From: Terrirubrum flagellatum
GTDB lineage: Bacteria > Pseudomonadota > Alphaproteobacteria > Rhizobiales > Beijerinckiaceae
DNA length: 64,000 nucleotides
Assembly: GCF_022059845.1 (NCBI RefSeq)
Contig: NZ_CP091851.1
Location: forward strand, 186,001 to 250,000
Direction: 5' to 3'
Part shown: piece after piece, positions 40,825 to 50,639 of the stretch
Layout: each line of letters begins with the position of its first letter
Numbering within the stretch: the first letter of the stretch is position 1
Made by a program: the position numbers and the translations under genes
Notes under the pieces: generated by a model
What the model was told of the DNA's origin: nothing
Seen by the model: only the letters and a program-made list of their open reading frames with translations
Database searches by the model: none

Positions 40825-40876
40825 TGGTAGCGGGGGAGGGACTTGAACCCCCGACCCCAGGATTATGATTCCCGTG
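40825..40876 (-). pseudogene. Inverted 52-bp copy of the 3' part of tRNA-Met(CAU)
   Basis: Exact reverse complement of 41010-41061: anticodon arm, variable loop, T-arm and acceptor 3' strand with CCA, on the minus strand. The 5' part (acceptor 5' strand and D-arm) is absent beyond 40876. It therefore is a tRNA remnant, lying head-on to the complete gene with a 133-base spacer. Could mark a recombination or integration event. Confidence 0.85.
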
Positions 40877-40984
40877 GCGGACGACGCGCTCGCCCCAAAG
40901 GCGCGCCGCCGATTTTCTTGACCGCCCCGCCCCGCTTCCCTATATCGCGCGGGTCTTCGCGCCCGGGCGGGCGTGACGACGCGT

Positions 40985-41061
40985 GGCGGGGTAGCTCAGC
41001 TGGTTAGAGCACGGGAATCATAATCCTGGGGTCGGGGGTTCAAGTCCCTCCCCCGCTACCA
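40985..41061 (+). tRNA. tRNA-Met (anticodon CAU)
   Basis: 77 nt with CCA encoded. Acceptor GGCGGGG / CCCCGCT (first pair G-U), D-arm GCTCAGCTGGTTAGAGC, anticodon arm CGGGA-ATCATAA-TCCTG with CAU, T-arm GGGGG-TTCAAGT-CCCTC, discriminator A. A G1-U72 pair and A-rich anticodon loop fit elongator Met; a lysidine-modified Ile2 tRNA also has CAU but its usual identity elements are not obvious. An initiator is excluded because the anticodon stem lacks the three consecutive G-C pairs. Confidence 0.92.
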
Positions 41062-41122
41062 AAGCGCCCTTCCAGACTATCGCAGCCAACATCCGACCAA
41101 GCGCGCATCCGGCCGAATGGCG

Positions 41123-43768
41123 TCAGCGTTGCTGTGCGGCCGATTTCAGCAGCTTCTTGATCGCCGGCTGCAGCGGCCGCGAGCTGTCGTCGTAATCGCT
41201 CCAGGGCTTGGCCTTCCTGATCAGCGCAGCGGCTGTCCGCACGGTGAAGCGTTTGGGATCGAGCTCCGCCTTCACCTGCGGCCAGTTGAGCGGCATCGAG
41301 ACAGCGGCGCCGGGACGCGCGCGCGGCGACAGCGGCGCGACCGCCGTCGCGAGCCTGTCATTGCGGAGATAGTCGAGGAAGATGCGTCCTTTCCGCAATT
41401 TCTTCGACATGTTGACGACATAGCGCTCGGGATCGTCCTCAGCCATCTGCGCGCAGACCGCATGAGCGAAATCCTTCGCCATCGTCCAGGTGAGTTCGGC
41501 GCGGCCCGCGGATTTGATCGGCGTCACCACATGCAGGCCCTTGCCGCCGGTGGTCTTGCAGAAGGCGACGAGGCCGAGCGCCTCAATTCGCGTTCGCAGT
41601 TCCTTCGCCGCTTCGATGACCGTTGCGAACGAGACGTCAGGGCCGGGATCGAGATCGAACACAAGCCGTCCCGGAATCTCCGGCTTCTTCCGCTGACAAT
41701 TCCAGGGATGGAGTTCGAGCGCGGCGATTTGCGCAGCCGCAGCAAGCCCCTCGACGCGATCAATCTCGAGATAAGGCTTCTTGTCTCCTTTAATCTCGAC
41801 GAGCTCCATCAGGTCCGACGCTCCCCGCATGGCGTGACGCTGGAAGAATATCTCGCCGTCGATTCCATCAGGCGCGCGCAGGATCGAACAGGGCCGGCCT
41901 TCGATATGCCGGATCATCCAGTCTCCAACCTCTTCGTAATAATGTGCGAGATCGAGCTTGGTGACAGGCTTGCCATCGCCGGCGTCGGGCCACAGTTCCT
42001 TGTCCGGATGCGAGAGCGACGCGCCCATAACGGTCTCCCCATTTGATTGCGACGCGCGACGCTTCGCGCTTGTCCGTTTCGCCGCCGCAGGCATGACCGT
42101 CTCCTCCGGCGCCGACGGCTTCTCCGCTGTGACCTCGCGCGCGGGCTTGTCCGACCGCAGTCCCTTGAAGGCCGCTTGCCTCACCATGCCGTCGCCCGTC
42201 CAGCCCGCGAATTCGATCTCAGCCACCAACGAGGGTTTCGTCCAGTGGATTCCCGCGCCGCCTTTTGGAATGTTGACGCCTTTGAACGGCGAGGCTTTCG
42301 CTCCCGCCTTTTCCAATTGCGGCAGGAGGGTTGAAACTTTCTCCTGTCCGAAGCCCGTTCCGACGCGCCCGACATAGATGAAGTCGCGTCCGCGAAAGAC
42401 GCCAGCGAGCAGCGAGCGGAATTTTCCATTGGTCGTCGTCCAGCCGCCAATGACAACCTCATGCCCGGCTCTGCATTTCGCCTTCGTCCAGTCGCCATGG
42501 CGGCCTGATCGATAGGGCGCATCGAGCCGTTTCGAAATAATGCCTTCCATGGACAGCTTGCAGGCGGATTCAAGAACGGCGGAGCCGCCGCCTGCGAAGT
42601 GGTCGACATAGCGGATGAGATCGTGACTGCTCGCGCGTGCAAACCGCTCCTTGAGCGCTTCCTTCCGATCGGCAAGCGGCAGTTTTCGAATATCCTGGCG
42701 CCCATCATGGAGAAGATCGAACGCGTAGTAGACGAGATCGTCGGTTTCGCGCTCGGACAAGGCGGCCTGGAGCGCGGCGAAATCGGGAACGCCGGAACTG
42801 CCGAGCGCGACGATCTCGCCATCGATGAGTCCGTCGGGAAGTTCGCTCGCCGCCGCAGCGATCGCATCGAATTTTTCCGACCAGTCGAGTCCCTTGCGCG
42901 TCTTCAGCGTGACTTCCCCATCCTTCACGCGAAGCTGGATGCGATAGCCGTCGAATTTGATCTCATGCGCCCATTCATCGCCATCAGGCGGAATGGTCAC
43001 GCTCTCGCACAGCTCCGGCGCGACGAAAGCGGGCATCGGTGAAGATTTGACGGACTTCGAGACTGACGCTCGCCCATTGCTTCTCGTACCGTTCGCTCGT
43101 CGTTCCGCGGCGAGACCTGTTCGCGAGTCCCAGATGGCGTCGGCCGCAACGCCATGTTCGTTCGCGCGCCTCATGAAGGGCTTTGGCGCCTTGCCCTTGC
43201 CGCTGGCGATCTGCTTGAGCGTGCGGCCCGATGCGACCGATTTCTCGGCCTTCAGCGCCGCGTCGCCATGGTCTTCGCGCGCCCAGCGGTCGCGATGTTT
43301 GATCAGCAGCCAGTTTGTCCGCTTGCCGCCATTGCGATCGCGCTTCATGCGCACAAGCACCCATTCGCCATGGAGCCGTTCGCCTTCCAGCGTGAATTTG
43401 AGATCACCGTCGGCCAGCCCTTCTTCATCGACAGGCGTCCAATAGCCGCGATCCCATATCTGAACCGTCCCGCCGCCATATTGGCCTTTTGGGATCGTTC
43501 CTTCGAAGTCGCCATAGTCGAGTGGGTGGTCTTCCACCTCGACTGCGAGGCGTTTGTCATGGGGGTCGAGCGAAGGTCCGCGTGTGACCGCCCATGATTT
43601 GAAGACGCCGTCGAGTTCAAGCCGCAGGTCATAATGCAGATTTCTCGCGTCATGCCGCTGGACGACGAAGCGTAGCCTCTTCGACGGTGCGGCTTTCGCA
43701 CGGCCGCTGGGCTCGCGCGTCTTCTTGAAATCCCGCTTGGCGCGATAAACGTCGAGGGCGGCGCGCAT
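41123..43768 (-). CDS. ligD: ATP-dependent DNA ligase D (phosphoesterase-ligase-polymerase)
   Basis: 881 residues, full three-domain LigD. Phosphoesterase about 25-165 ([41 protein letters not shown]). Ligase about 245-560 with catalytic Lys271 in EIKFDGYR and DGEIVALG. Primase-polymerase about 600-870 ([37 protein letters not shown]). With Ku it performs bacterial non-homologous end joining. Fifteen bases downstream of ku in the same operon. Confidence 0.96.
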   Translation of the reverse strand: MRAALDVYRAKRDFKKTREPSGRAKAAPSKRLRFVVQRHDARNLHYDLRLELDGVFKSWAVTRGPSLDPHDKRLAVEVEDHPLDYGDFEGTIPKGQYGGGTVQIWDRGYWTPVDEEGLADGDLKFTLEGERLHGEWVLVRMKRDRNGGKRTNWLLIKHRDRWAREDHGDAALKAEKSVASGRTLKQIASGKGKAPKPFMRRANEHGVAADAIWDSRTGLAAERRANGTRSNGRASVSKSVKSSPMPAFVAPELCESVTIPPDGDEWAHEIKFDGYRIQLRVKDGEVTLKTRKGLDWSEKFDAIAAAASELPDGLIDGEIVALGSSGVPDFAALQAALSERETDDLVYYAFDLLHDGRQDIRKLPLADRKEALKERFARASSHDLIRYVDHFAGGGSAVLESACKLSMEGIISKRLDAPYRSGRHGDWTKAKCRAGHEVVIGGWTTTNGKFRSLLAGVFRGRDFIYVGRVGTGFGQEKVSTLLPQLEKAGAKASPFKGVNIPKGGAGIHWTKPSLVAEIEFAGWTGDGMVRQAAFKGLRSDKPAREVTAEKPSAPEETVMPAAAKRTSAKRRASQSNGETVMGASLSHPDKELWPDAGDGKPVTKLDLAHYYEEVGDWMIRHIEGRPCSILRAPDGIDGEIFFQRHAMRGASDLMELVEIKGDKKPYLEIDRVEGLAAAAQIAALELHPWNCQRKKPEIPGRLVFDLDPGPDVSFATVIEAAKELRTRIEALGLVAFCKTTGGKGLHVVTPIKSAGRAELTWTMAKDFAHAVCAQMAEDDPERYVVNMSKKLRKGRIFLDYLRNDRLATAVAPLSPRARPGAAVSMPLNWPQVKAELDPKRFTVRTAAALIRKAKPWSDYDDSSRPLQPAIKKLLKSAAQQR

Positions 43769-43783
43769 GCAGGCGTTTCCAGA

Positions 43784-44656
43784 CTATGCGGATTTGCGCC
43801 GCGCGTCGCCGCGCGCGCGCCTTTTCGTCGAGCGAGCGCGCGTTGCGGCCGGTTTCCGCCGCTGAACGGATGCGCCTCCCGCCGAGCCCAGGCTCTTCTT
43901 CAAGGCGTCGAACAGGTTGACGACATTGCCGGTTCGCCGCGGCGCTTTCGGAGCCTTGATCTTCTTCCCAGACTGCTTCGCCTGGATGATCTTCAACAGC
44001 GCGTTTTCATATTCATCCTCGAATTTCGACGGATCGAATTCGCCCTGCTTGCGATCGATGATGTCGCCTGCGAGCTCCACCATGTCAGGATCGATCTTGA
44101 TGCGGGGGATCTGATCGAAAACCTCGTCCGGCTCGCGGACATTGGCCTTGTAGCGCATCGTCGTCAGCAGAAGCCCTTCGCCAAGGGGCTCGATCAGCAC
44201 GGGCCGCTCCCGGCGATAGAGAACCAGTCGCGCGAGGCCCGCCATCTTCTTCTTCGCCATGGCTTCGCGAATAACGGCGAAAGCTTCGCGCGACACCTTG
44301 TCGGCCGGAGAGAGATAATAGGGCGTGTCGAGATAAATCTGCTCGATCGAGGCCTTTTCCACGAATTGTTCGATATTGAGCGTATGCGAGGACTCGATCT
44401 GCGCAGACTGAATCTCTTCGTCCTCGACAAGAACGAACTCGTCGTCGCCGAGCGGATAGCCCTTGACCTCGTCCTCTTCCTTTACGGGCTTGCCAGTGAC
44501 GGAGTCCACATATTGCCGTTTCACCACATGGCCGGTAGCGCGATTGAGCGTGCGAAAACTGACTTTCTCCGCATAGGTCGTGGCGTTCGATAGCTCGACC
44601 GCGCAGGCGACCAACGACAGTTTGAGATATCCCTTCCAGACCGGCCGCGTGGCCAT
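43784..44656 (-). CDS. ku: DNA-end-binding protein Ku
   Basis: 290 residues from ATG 44656. Core WKGYLKLSLVACAVELSNAT, then DSVTGKPVKEEDEVKGYPLGDDEFVLVEDEEI, TPYYLSPADKVSREAFAVIREAM and GDIIDRKQGEFDPSKFEDEYENALLKII are standard bacterial Ku. The C-terminus is a long Lys/Arg-rich extension (about 50 residues) that in bacterial Ku aids DNA binding and recruits LigD. Confidence 0.95.
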   Translation of the reverse strand: MATRPVWKGYLKLSLVACAVELSNATTYAEKVSFRTLNRATGHVVKRQYVDSVTGKPVKEEDEVKGYPLGDDEFVLVEDEEIQSAQIESSHTLNIEQFVEKASIEQIYLDTPYYLSPADKVSREAFAVIREAMAKKKMAGLARLVLYRRERPVLIEPLGEGLLLTTMRYKANVREPDEVFDQIPRIKIDPDMVELAGDIIDRKQGEFDPSKFEDEYENALLKIIQAKQSGKKIKAPKAPRRTGNVVNLFDALKKSLGSAGGASVQRRKPAATRARSTKRRARGDARRKSA

Positions 44657-45175
44657 CACGCGACCCCGGAACCGCCGCGCGACGGGGCGCAGGAAAGAAC
44701 TGAGATCGGCAGCTTCTCGCGGGACACGGCGACCTCGGCGTGGATTGGCACAACAGAGTCAAACCCTCGCGCCGAAATTTGGTTCCCGGCGTCCCGCCGC
44801 GAACCGGAAGAATGGCGGCGACTGGATGGGGCTCGTGAATCTCGTCCGGAGATCGGCGGCTCATGTCGCTGGGCGCCCATGATGGCAAGCTTGGCCTCTC
44901 GCGCTGATTGCCTCGCCATGCTGGCGTTTCAATTTCTGGAACGGCGGCCGCAATCTCGATCGGGCAGTCCGTCTTGCTCTGCGCGGCGATCCCATTCCGC
45001 GCACGCAGCGCAGCGTCGCCCAAAACGGCTATTCCGAGATCGGCGAGGCGATATGTTGGATGTTCGTGCTCGCCGTTCATCTCGACTGGCGAAACGGATC
45101 AACATTGTTGCGCGAGGCGGACGATTGGCCCAAGCTGCCGCCGCGTCGCTCGCAAGTCCGGGGGGATCAAGATCG
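44657..45175. other. 519-bp gap between ku and the RraA-like gene; no clear gene
   Basis: Contains the ku promoter at its left end. A plus-strand frame 44883-45170 is free of stops and has coding-like codons (residues such as FWNGGRNLDRAVRLALRG and GEAICWMFVLAVHLDWRNG) but no good start, and a TGA at 44880-44882. It might be a decayed gene end. A minus frame 44656-44919 would end overlapping the ku start but looks like low-quality coding. Confidence 0.3.
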
Positions 45176-45850
45176 ATGTTTGTCGTCAATGACATGCCGG
45201 CGCAGATCGATGCGTCGCTGGTGGAGCTGCTTGAGAAGGCGGAAACAGCCACGATCGGCCATGTGCTTTATCCCGGCTTCATCGATCGCGGCATTGCGGC
45301 GCTTCTGCCGCGCCGGCGCGTCGCGGGAACGGCGGTCACGCTTCGCCTTCCGCATGCGGATTCAACGCTGCTGCACTACGCCACGAAGCTCGTGCGCCCT
45401 GGCGACATCGTGCTGATCGATCGCTGCGGCGATACGAAATACGCCTGCTGGGGCGGCGGCATGACGCTTGCTATGAAGCTCGCCGGCGTGAAGGCTGGCG
45501 TTATCGACGGCCCTGCGACTGATTTGTCCGAGATCCAGGAATTTGATCTGCCGATGTGGTGCCGCGGTCTGTCTTCGATCACCACGCGTCTGCTTGGCAT
45601 CGAAGGCGCGATGAACGTGCCAGTGAGCGTCGGCGGTCAGGTGGTCAATCCCGGCGACGCGGTGCTGTGCGACGAGCAGGGCGTGCTCGTGTTCTCGGCG
45701 GCGGTGGCGCGCGAAGCGGCCGAGCGCGCGATTGCGATGCAGACAAACGAAGCGACGATGCACAAGCGGTTGCGCGCCGGCGAGAAGCTTCCCGACATCA
45801 CCGGCGCGACGGCGATGGTGGAAGCCAAGATGATCAAGCGTCCGGTCTGA
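45176..45850 (+). CDS. RraA-like / 4-hydroxy-4-methyl-2-oxoglutarate aldolase family protein
   Basis: 224 residues from ATG 45176 with GGGGGATCAAG upstream; the frame extends to 44879 but the upstream part is not family-like. AETATIGHVLYPGFIDRGI, then GTAVTLRLPHADSTLLHYATKL, and the metal/substrate site WGGGMTLAMKLAGVKAGVIDGPATDLSEI. The RraA-like fold includes RNase E inhibitor RraA and class II pyruvate aldolases; a catabolic aldolase is more likely given the transporter genes downstream (about 37 bases). Confidence 0.8.
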   Translation: MFVVNDMPAQIDASLVELLEKAETATIGHVLYPGFIDRGIAALLPRRRVAGTAVTLRLPHADSTLLHYATKLVRPGDIVLIDRCGDTKYACWGGGMTLAMKLAGVKAGVIDGPATDLSEIQEFDLPMWCRGLSSITTRLLGIEGAMNVPVSVGGQVVNPGDAVLCDEQGVLVFSAAVAREAAERAIAMQTNEATMHKRLRAGEKLPDITGATAMVEAKMIKRPV

Positions 45851-45887
45851 GGACGTTTATCGAGATCGGATTGAGGAGGGGTGAGCC

Positions 45888-46934
45888 ATGCTGAAATCTA
45901 CGAGACGAGTCGCGGTCGCGACTGGCGCCGCGATGATGTTCGCCGCGCCGGCGATGGCGGAAACGGTGATCAATTTTGCTGGATATAGCGGGCTTTATCA
46001 GGATCTCTACACGAAGACCGTGGTCGAGCCTTTCATGAAGGCCAATCCTGACATCAAGGTGGTCTATTCGATTCCGGGAAATTCGGCAGCCATTCTCGGC
46101 GCGCTGCGCGCGCAGAAGAGCGCGCCGCAATTCGATGTCGCGATGATGGACATCTCGATCGCCAAGGCGGGCTCCGACGAGGGATTGTTCGATCCGATCG
46201 ACGAGAAGGTCACGCCGCATGTGAAGGATCTTTATCCGCAAGCGTTGATGCCCGGCTCCAATCTCGCCGGCATGACCTTCGACAGCCTCGTGCTCGTCTA
46301 TGACAAGACGGTCGTGAAGGAGACGCCGACATCGTGGCGCAAGCTTTGGGACGCGGCGCTTGATCGCAAGGTGGCGCTGCACGCCGCGCCCGACATTCTC
46401 GGCATCGCGTTGACCGTCGTGCTGGAGAAGATGGCGGGCGGCACGGACTGGAACCACAATCTCGACAAGGGCGTGAAGGAGATGGAGACGCTCGCGCCGC
46501 ATGTGCTGACCTGGGATCCCAAGCCCGATCTCTGGAACGCGGTGATGTCGCAACAGGCGGCGATCGGCGTCGGATACAACGCCCGCTCACAGGTGTTCGC
46601 GGATCAGCCGGGCAGCGTGCTGGCCGCGACCATTCCGAGCGAAGGCACTCTGTTCCAGATCAACGCGGTGGTGCTGGTGAAGAATGCGCCGCAGGCGGCT
46701 GCGGCAAGGAAGTTTGTCGATTACATGCTCAGCCCGGTGGCGCAGAAGGCGTTCGCCGAAGCGATGTTCTATGGCCCGACCAACAAGAAGGTCGAATTGT
46801 CGCCTGCGGCGGCCAAGCGCATCTCGCCTGACGATATGAGCAAGGTCATCAATGTCGACTGGCTGGAGCTCGCGAAGATTCGCGACAAGCTGACCCAGGA
46901 CTGGCGCCGTCGCGTCATTCCGCTCAGCAAGTAA
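45888..46934 (+). CDS. ABC transporter solute-binding protein, polyamine/Fe type (PotD-like)
   Basis: 348 residues. Signal peptide RRVAVATGAAMMFAAPAMA (cut before E-TVINFAGYSG). Periplasmic binding-protein fold: AKAGSDEGLFDPIDE, PGSNLAGMTFDSLVLVYDK, PSEGTLFQINAVVLVKNAPQAAAARKFVDYMLSPVAQKAF. Cluster resembles spermidine/putrescine or 2-aminoethylphosphonate systems; the ligand is not decided. GGAGGGGTGAGCC precedes the ATG. First of four transporter genes. Confidence 0.88.
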   Translation: MLKSTRRVAVATGAAMMFAAPAMAETVINFAGYSGLYQDLYTKTVVEPFMKANPDIKVVYSIPGNSAAILGALRAQKSAPQFDVAMMDISIAKAGSDEGLFDPIDEKVTPHVKDLYPQALMPGSNLAGMTFDSLVLVYDKTVVKETPTSWRKLWDAALDRKVALHAAPDILGIALTVVLEKMAGGTDWNHNLDKGVKEMETLAPHVLTWDPKPDLWNAVMSQQAAIGVGYNARSQVFADQPGSVLAATIPSEGTLFQINAVVLVKNAPQAAAARKFVDYMLSPVAQKAFAEAMFYGPTNKKVELSPAAAKRISPDDMSKVINVDWLELAKIRDKLTQDWRRRVIPLSK

Positions 46935-46948
46935 GTTGCGGTGACGAG

Positions 46949-48037
46949 ATGAGTGAAGGAAAAGGCGGCGGCGCGACCGCCGCCGAAGATGCGTATCTCT
47001 CGCTGCAGCATCTGGGCAAGCGCTATTCGGACTTCACCGCGGTTCATGATCTCACGCTGAACGTGCCGCGCGGCGAATTGGTCGCGCTGCTCGGCCCTTC
47101 CGGCTGCGGCAAGACGACCACCTTGCGCATGATCGCCGGACTCGCCTCCGCGACGAGCGGGCGCGTGATCGTCAACGGCAAGGACATCACGGCCGCGCCG
47201 CCCTATCAGCGCGACATGGGCGTGGTGTTCCAGAGCTATGCGCTCTTCCCGCATATGACGGTCGCGAAGAACGTCGCTTTCGGTCTGCAGATGCGCAATG
47301 TCGCGAAGCCCGAGATCGAGCGCCGCGTTCAGGAAGCCATCGCCATGGTGCGGCTCGGCGGCATGGAAGATCGCCGGCCGCGCGCGCTCTCCGGCGGCCA
47401 GCAGCAGCGCGTCGCACTGGCGCGCGCGCTGGTGATCAGGCCCTCCATCCTCCTGTTCGACGAGCCGCTTTCCAACCTCGACGCGAAATTGCGCGACGAG
47501 ATGCGCTCGGAGATTCGAGAAATCCAGCAGAAGCTCGGCATCACCGCAGTGTTTGTCACCCATGATCAGGCGGAAGCGCTCGCCATGTGCGACAAGGTCG
47601 CCGTGATGAACGCCGGGCGGCTCGAACAATTGGGCGCCCCGGTCGATCTCTATGAGCGTCCCGCCAATCCGTTCGTGGCGTCTTTTGTCGGACGCATCAA
47701 CCGGCTGCCGGGCGTTGCGAGCGGACTGAGCGCCAAAGTTGGCGCGCACGAATTGCGCCTGACGAGCGCGCTTAACGGCGATGTCGAGGTGATGGTTCGC
47801 CCGCACCGGATCGCGATCGGCCGGACAGGCGAGGGCGGCGGATTCAATCAGGCGCCCGGCGTGATCAGCCGAGTCACCTATGTCGGCGATCTCATCCAGT
47901 ATGATGTCGATGTGGACGGGCTCACCTGGTCGGTGGAACAACCGACCACGGCGGCGCGTGCGCCCGATGCGCCGGGATCGCGCGTCGATCTCTCCTGGCG
48001 CATCGAGGATACGCTCGCTTTTCCAAGGCAGGCGTGA
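46949..48037 (+). CDS. ABC transporter ATP-binding protein, PotA type
   Basis: 362 residues. Walker A LGPSGCGKTTTLRMIAGL, Q-loop FQSYALFPHMTV, signature LSGGQQQRVALARA, Walker B ILLFDEPLSNLD, H-loop VTHDQAEAL; the C-terminal TOBE domain (about 270-355) includes MVRPHRIAIG. Directly energises the two permeases that follow. Confidence 0.95.
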   Translation: MSEGKGGGATAAEDAYLSLQHLGKRYSDFTAVHDLTLNVPRGELVALLGPSGCGKTTTLRMIAGLASATSGRVIVNGKDITAAPPYQRDMGVVFQSYALFPHMTVAKNVAFGLQMRNVAKPEIERRVQEAIAMVRLGGMEDRRPRALSGGQQQRVALARALVIRPSILLFDEPLSNLDAKLRDEMRSEIREIQQKLGITAVFVTHDQAEALAMCDKVAVMNAGRLEQLGAPVDLYERPANPFVASFVGRINRLPGVASGLSAKVGAHELRLTSALNGDVEVMVRPHRIAIGRTGEGGGFNQAPGVISRVTYVGDLIQYDVDVDGLTWSVEQPTTAARAPDAPGSRVDLSWRIEDTLAFPRQA

Positions 48038-48046
48038 GCGCGCGCC

Positions 48047-48913
48047 ATGGCTGCAGCAACGGATGATCTGAATGGCGGCAACAGGTTCGGTCTCGCAACT
48101 GCGCTGCTGACTCCGATCCTGCTCGTCAATGCGATCGTGTTCGTCGTTCCGATCGTCAATCTTCTGCGCATCTCGTTCAATGAGGCGCTGCCGGGCGGCG
48201 GCATCGGTCCGGCTTTCACCTGGGAAAACTGGATCAAGCTGATCGAGGACAGCTTCTATCTCGAGATTCTGCTGCGCTCGGTCGGTATGAGCGCGCTGAT
48301 CACTTTTCTGACGCTGCTTTGCTCCTATCCCATCGCGCTCTATCTCCATCGCGCGAGCGGGGCCTGGCGGACTTTCCTCTTCGTACTGGTGATCGCGCCG
48401 CTGCTGACTTCCGCCGTCGTAAGGACCTATGGCTGGATCGCGATGCTCGCGGATAACGGGCTCATCAACAATGCGCTGTCCTGGTTCGGCGCGCCGACGC
48501 CATTTCGTCTCGTTTTCAACATGACCGGCATCATCATCGGCCTGACCGAGATCCTGATGCCCTACATGATCCTCGCGCTTCTCGCGGGCTTTGGGCGGCT
48601 CGATCCGCGGTGCGAGGAGGCGGCGCTCACGCTTGGCGCGAAGCCGCTGCAGACTTTCTGGCGCATCGTGATTCCACTGACTGCGCCCGGCATCGCGCTC
48701 GGCTGCTTCTTCTGTTTCGTGCTGTGCGTTTCGTCCTTCATCACCCCGCGCATTCTTGGCGGCGGCCGCGTCTTTCTGTTGGCGACGGAGATTTATGATC
48801 AGGCGATCGTGACTCTGAACTGGCCCGGGGCGGCGACCTTGTCGATCCTCGTTCTCGTGGTCTTCGGCGCGGCGCTCGTTCTCTACACCCGCGCCCTTCG
48901 CAGGCTGGACTGA
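48047..48913 (+). CDS. ABC transporter permease, PotB type
   Basis: 288 residues with six membrane spans; the EAA loop EEAALTLGAKPLQTFWRIVIPLTAPGI contacts the ATPase. Starts RFGLATALLTPILLVNAIVFVVPIVNLL... Ten bases after the ATPase gene, two bases before the second permease. Confidence 0.92.
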   Translation: MAAATDDLNGGNRFGLATALLTPILLVNAIVFVVPIVNLLRISFNEALPGGGIGPAFTWENWIKLIEDSFYLEILLRSVGMSALITFLTLLCSYPIALYLHRASGAWRTFLFVLVIAPLLTSAVVRTYGWIAMLADNGLINNALSWFGAPTPFRLVFNMTGIIIGLTEILMPYMILALLAGFGRLDPRCEEAALTLGAKPLQTFWRIVIPLTAPGIALGCFFCFVLCVSSFITPRILGGGRVFLLATEIYDQAIVTLNWPGAATLSILVLVVFGAALVLYTRALRRLD

Positions 48914-48915
48914 CC

Positions 48916-49710
48916 ATGGAGGAGAATCGTACAGGCTGGCCGTTGAAGATCGCCGTTGCGATCCTGTTCATTTTTCTGCTCGTGCCGGTGCTGGTGGTCA
49001 TCCCGCTGTCTTTCAGCGGTGAGAACACGCTGAAATTCCCGCCCACGAGCTGGAGTTTCCGCTGGTATATCTCGATTTTCGAGCGCGAGCGGATGATCAA
49101 TGGCTTCCGCGTCAGCGTCGTCATCGGTCTCCTGGTGACGAGCGCGACGTTGCTGATCGCGCTGCCCGCGGCCTATGTCATCGTGCGGCTGAGAACATGG
49201 GGATCGGAATTTCTCTACAACCTGTTCACGGCGCCGCTGCTGCTGCCGACAATCGTGCTGGGCCTCGCGATCCTGATCATCTTTGCGTCGGTTGGTCTCC
49301 TCGGGACTTTCACCGGCATCGCGCTTGGTCATCTCGTGCTGACTTTGCCTTATGCGCTGCGCATCGTCGCGACCTCTCTTGCTGGCTTGCCGATCATCGT
49401 CGAGGAAGCGGCGGCGACGCTGGGCGCGAGACCTTTCACCGTGTTCCGCCGCATCACCTTGCCAATGATGGCGCCGGGGCTTCTCTCCGCGGCGGCGCTC
49501 AGCTTTCTCGTGTCCTTCGACGAGATCGTGATCACGCTTTTTCTCGCGGGTCCGCGCGTTTCGACGCTCCCCGTCGAGATGTTCCGCCATCTCGACACGC
49601 GCGCCGATCCGCTGATCGCGGCGATCGCGGTGCTGATGATCTCTCTGACATTGACCGTCGTGCTGATCGTCCATCGCAGCGTCGGCCTCTCCAAGGGCTT
49701 CCTGAGATAG
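48916..49710 (+). CDS. ABC transporter permease, PotC type
   Basis: 264 residues. N-terminal helix WPLKIAVAILFIFLLVPVLVVIPLSF, EAA loop VEEAAATLGARPFTVFRRITLPMMAPGL. The family pairs with the PotB-type permease as a heterodimer. The downstream amidohydrolase starts on the next base after the stop. Confidence 0.93.
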   Translation: MEENRTGWPLKIAVAILFIFLLVPVLVVIPLSFSGENTLKFPPTSWSFRWYISIFERERMINGFRVSVVIGLLVTSATLLIALPAAYVIVRLRTWGSEFLYNLFTAPLLLPTIVLGLAILIIFASVGLLGTFTGIALGHLVLTLPYALRIVATSLAGLPIIVEEAAATLGARPFTVFRRITLPMMAPGLLSAAALSFLVSFDEIVITLFLAGPRVSTLPVEMFRHLDTRADPLIAAIAVLMISLTLTVVLIVHRSVGLSKGFLR

Positions 49711-50613
49711 ATGCCCGTCTATTCCGGCCCGATCATCGACCCGCACATGCATCTCTGGGACATGTCGATGGGCCGGCATCCCTGGCTGAAGCCGTCGACG
49801 AGCGCGAGCGCACTCAGCGGCATCGAGCAGATCAGGCGCGATTTTCTTGTTCAGGATTATCTCGAAGCGAGCGCTTCCCATGACGTCGTCGCGACCGTGC
49901 ATATCGAGGCGGTGTGGGATCAGGCGGATCCATTTGGTGAAATCGCCTGGCTCGACACGCTGGATAAATCGCGTGGAATTGCGACGCGCTATGTGGCGTC
50001 CGCTCCATTCGGGACGGACGGGGCCGCTGCAATCATCGAACGCCAACTCGAACATTCCCGTGTCGTCGGCTTTCGCGCTATCGTCAGCCACCACCCGACC
50101 GCGCCCGCGAAGTCATGGACGCAGCGCGCCGATCTCGCGCTCGACCCCGTCTGGCGGCGCGACATTGCGCTTCTCGCGCGCGGCGGCGCCAATCTCGACC
50201 TGATGATGTATCCCTATCAGGCGGACGCGGTTCTCGATCTCGCTGACACCCTGCCTGATCTCCGGATCGTCGTAAATCACAGCGGCAGCCCGATCGATCG
50301 CGATGAAGAGGGCCTCGCGCGTTGGCGCAGCGCGGTTCGCAGGCTCGCAGAAGCGCCCAACATTGCGATCAAGGTCAATATGGTGGGGTATGATCCCAAT
50401 CCGACCTATGAGACTGTAGAGGCAATGGCGCTTCACTGCATCGACTGCTTCGGAACAGAGCGCGTTATGTTTGCGACCGATTGGCCGGTCTCCACGCGCT
50501 ACATCGCCTATGAGGGCGTGTTCAGCAACTTCAAGCGCGCCACGGCGAACTTCTCACAGGACGAGCAGCGCGCGCTGTTTCATGACAACGCCAAGCGCAT
50601 CTATCGAATGTAA
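49711..50613 (+). CDS. Amidohydrolase 2 family metal-dependent hydrolase
   Basis: 300 residues, starting immediately after the permease stop. Metal motif IIDPHMHLWDMS (HxH), later VVNHSGSPIDRDEEGLARW and FATDWPVST. This family includes lactonases and decarboxylases of catabolic pathways such as fucono-1,5-lactonase and gallate/2-pyrone-4,6-dicarboxylate hydrolases. Together with the RraA-like aldolase it suggests the operon imports and degrades one organic acid or lactone. Confidence 0.85.
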   Translation: MPVYSGPIIDPHMHLWDMSMGRHPWLKPSTSASALSGIEQIRRDFLVQDYLEASASHDVVATVHIEAVWDQADPFGEIAWLDTLDKSRGIATRYVASAPFGTDGAAAIIERQLEHSRVVGFRAIVSHHPTAPAKSWTQRADLALDPVWRRDIALLARGGANLDLMMYPYQADAVLDLADTLPDLRIVVNHSGSPIDRDEEGLARWRSAVRRLAEAPNIAIKVNMVGYDPNPTYETVEAMALHCIDCFGTERVMFATDWPVSTRYIAYEGVFSNFKRATANFSQDEQRALFHDNAKRIYRM

Positions 50614-50639
50614 GTGATCGCGTTTGTGCGGGCGCTTCG

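Noticed and set aside
44656-44919. 87-residue minus ORF ending at the ku start (TGATG)
   Set aside because: Coupling position is suggestive but the peptide is Ser/Arg-rich with no family pattern; probably chance.
46769-48349. 526-residue minus-strand ORF opposite the ABC ATPase
   Set aside because: Antisense shadow; no domain and no ribosome site.
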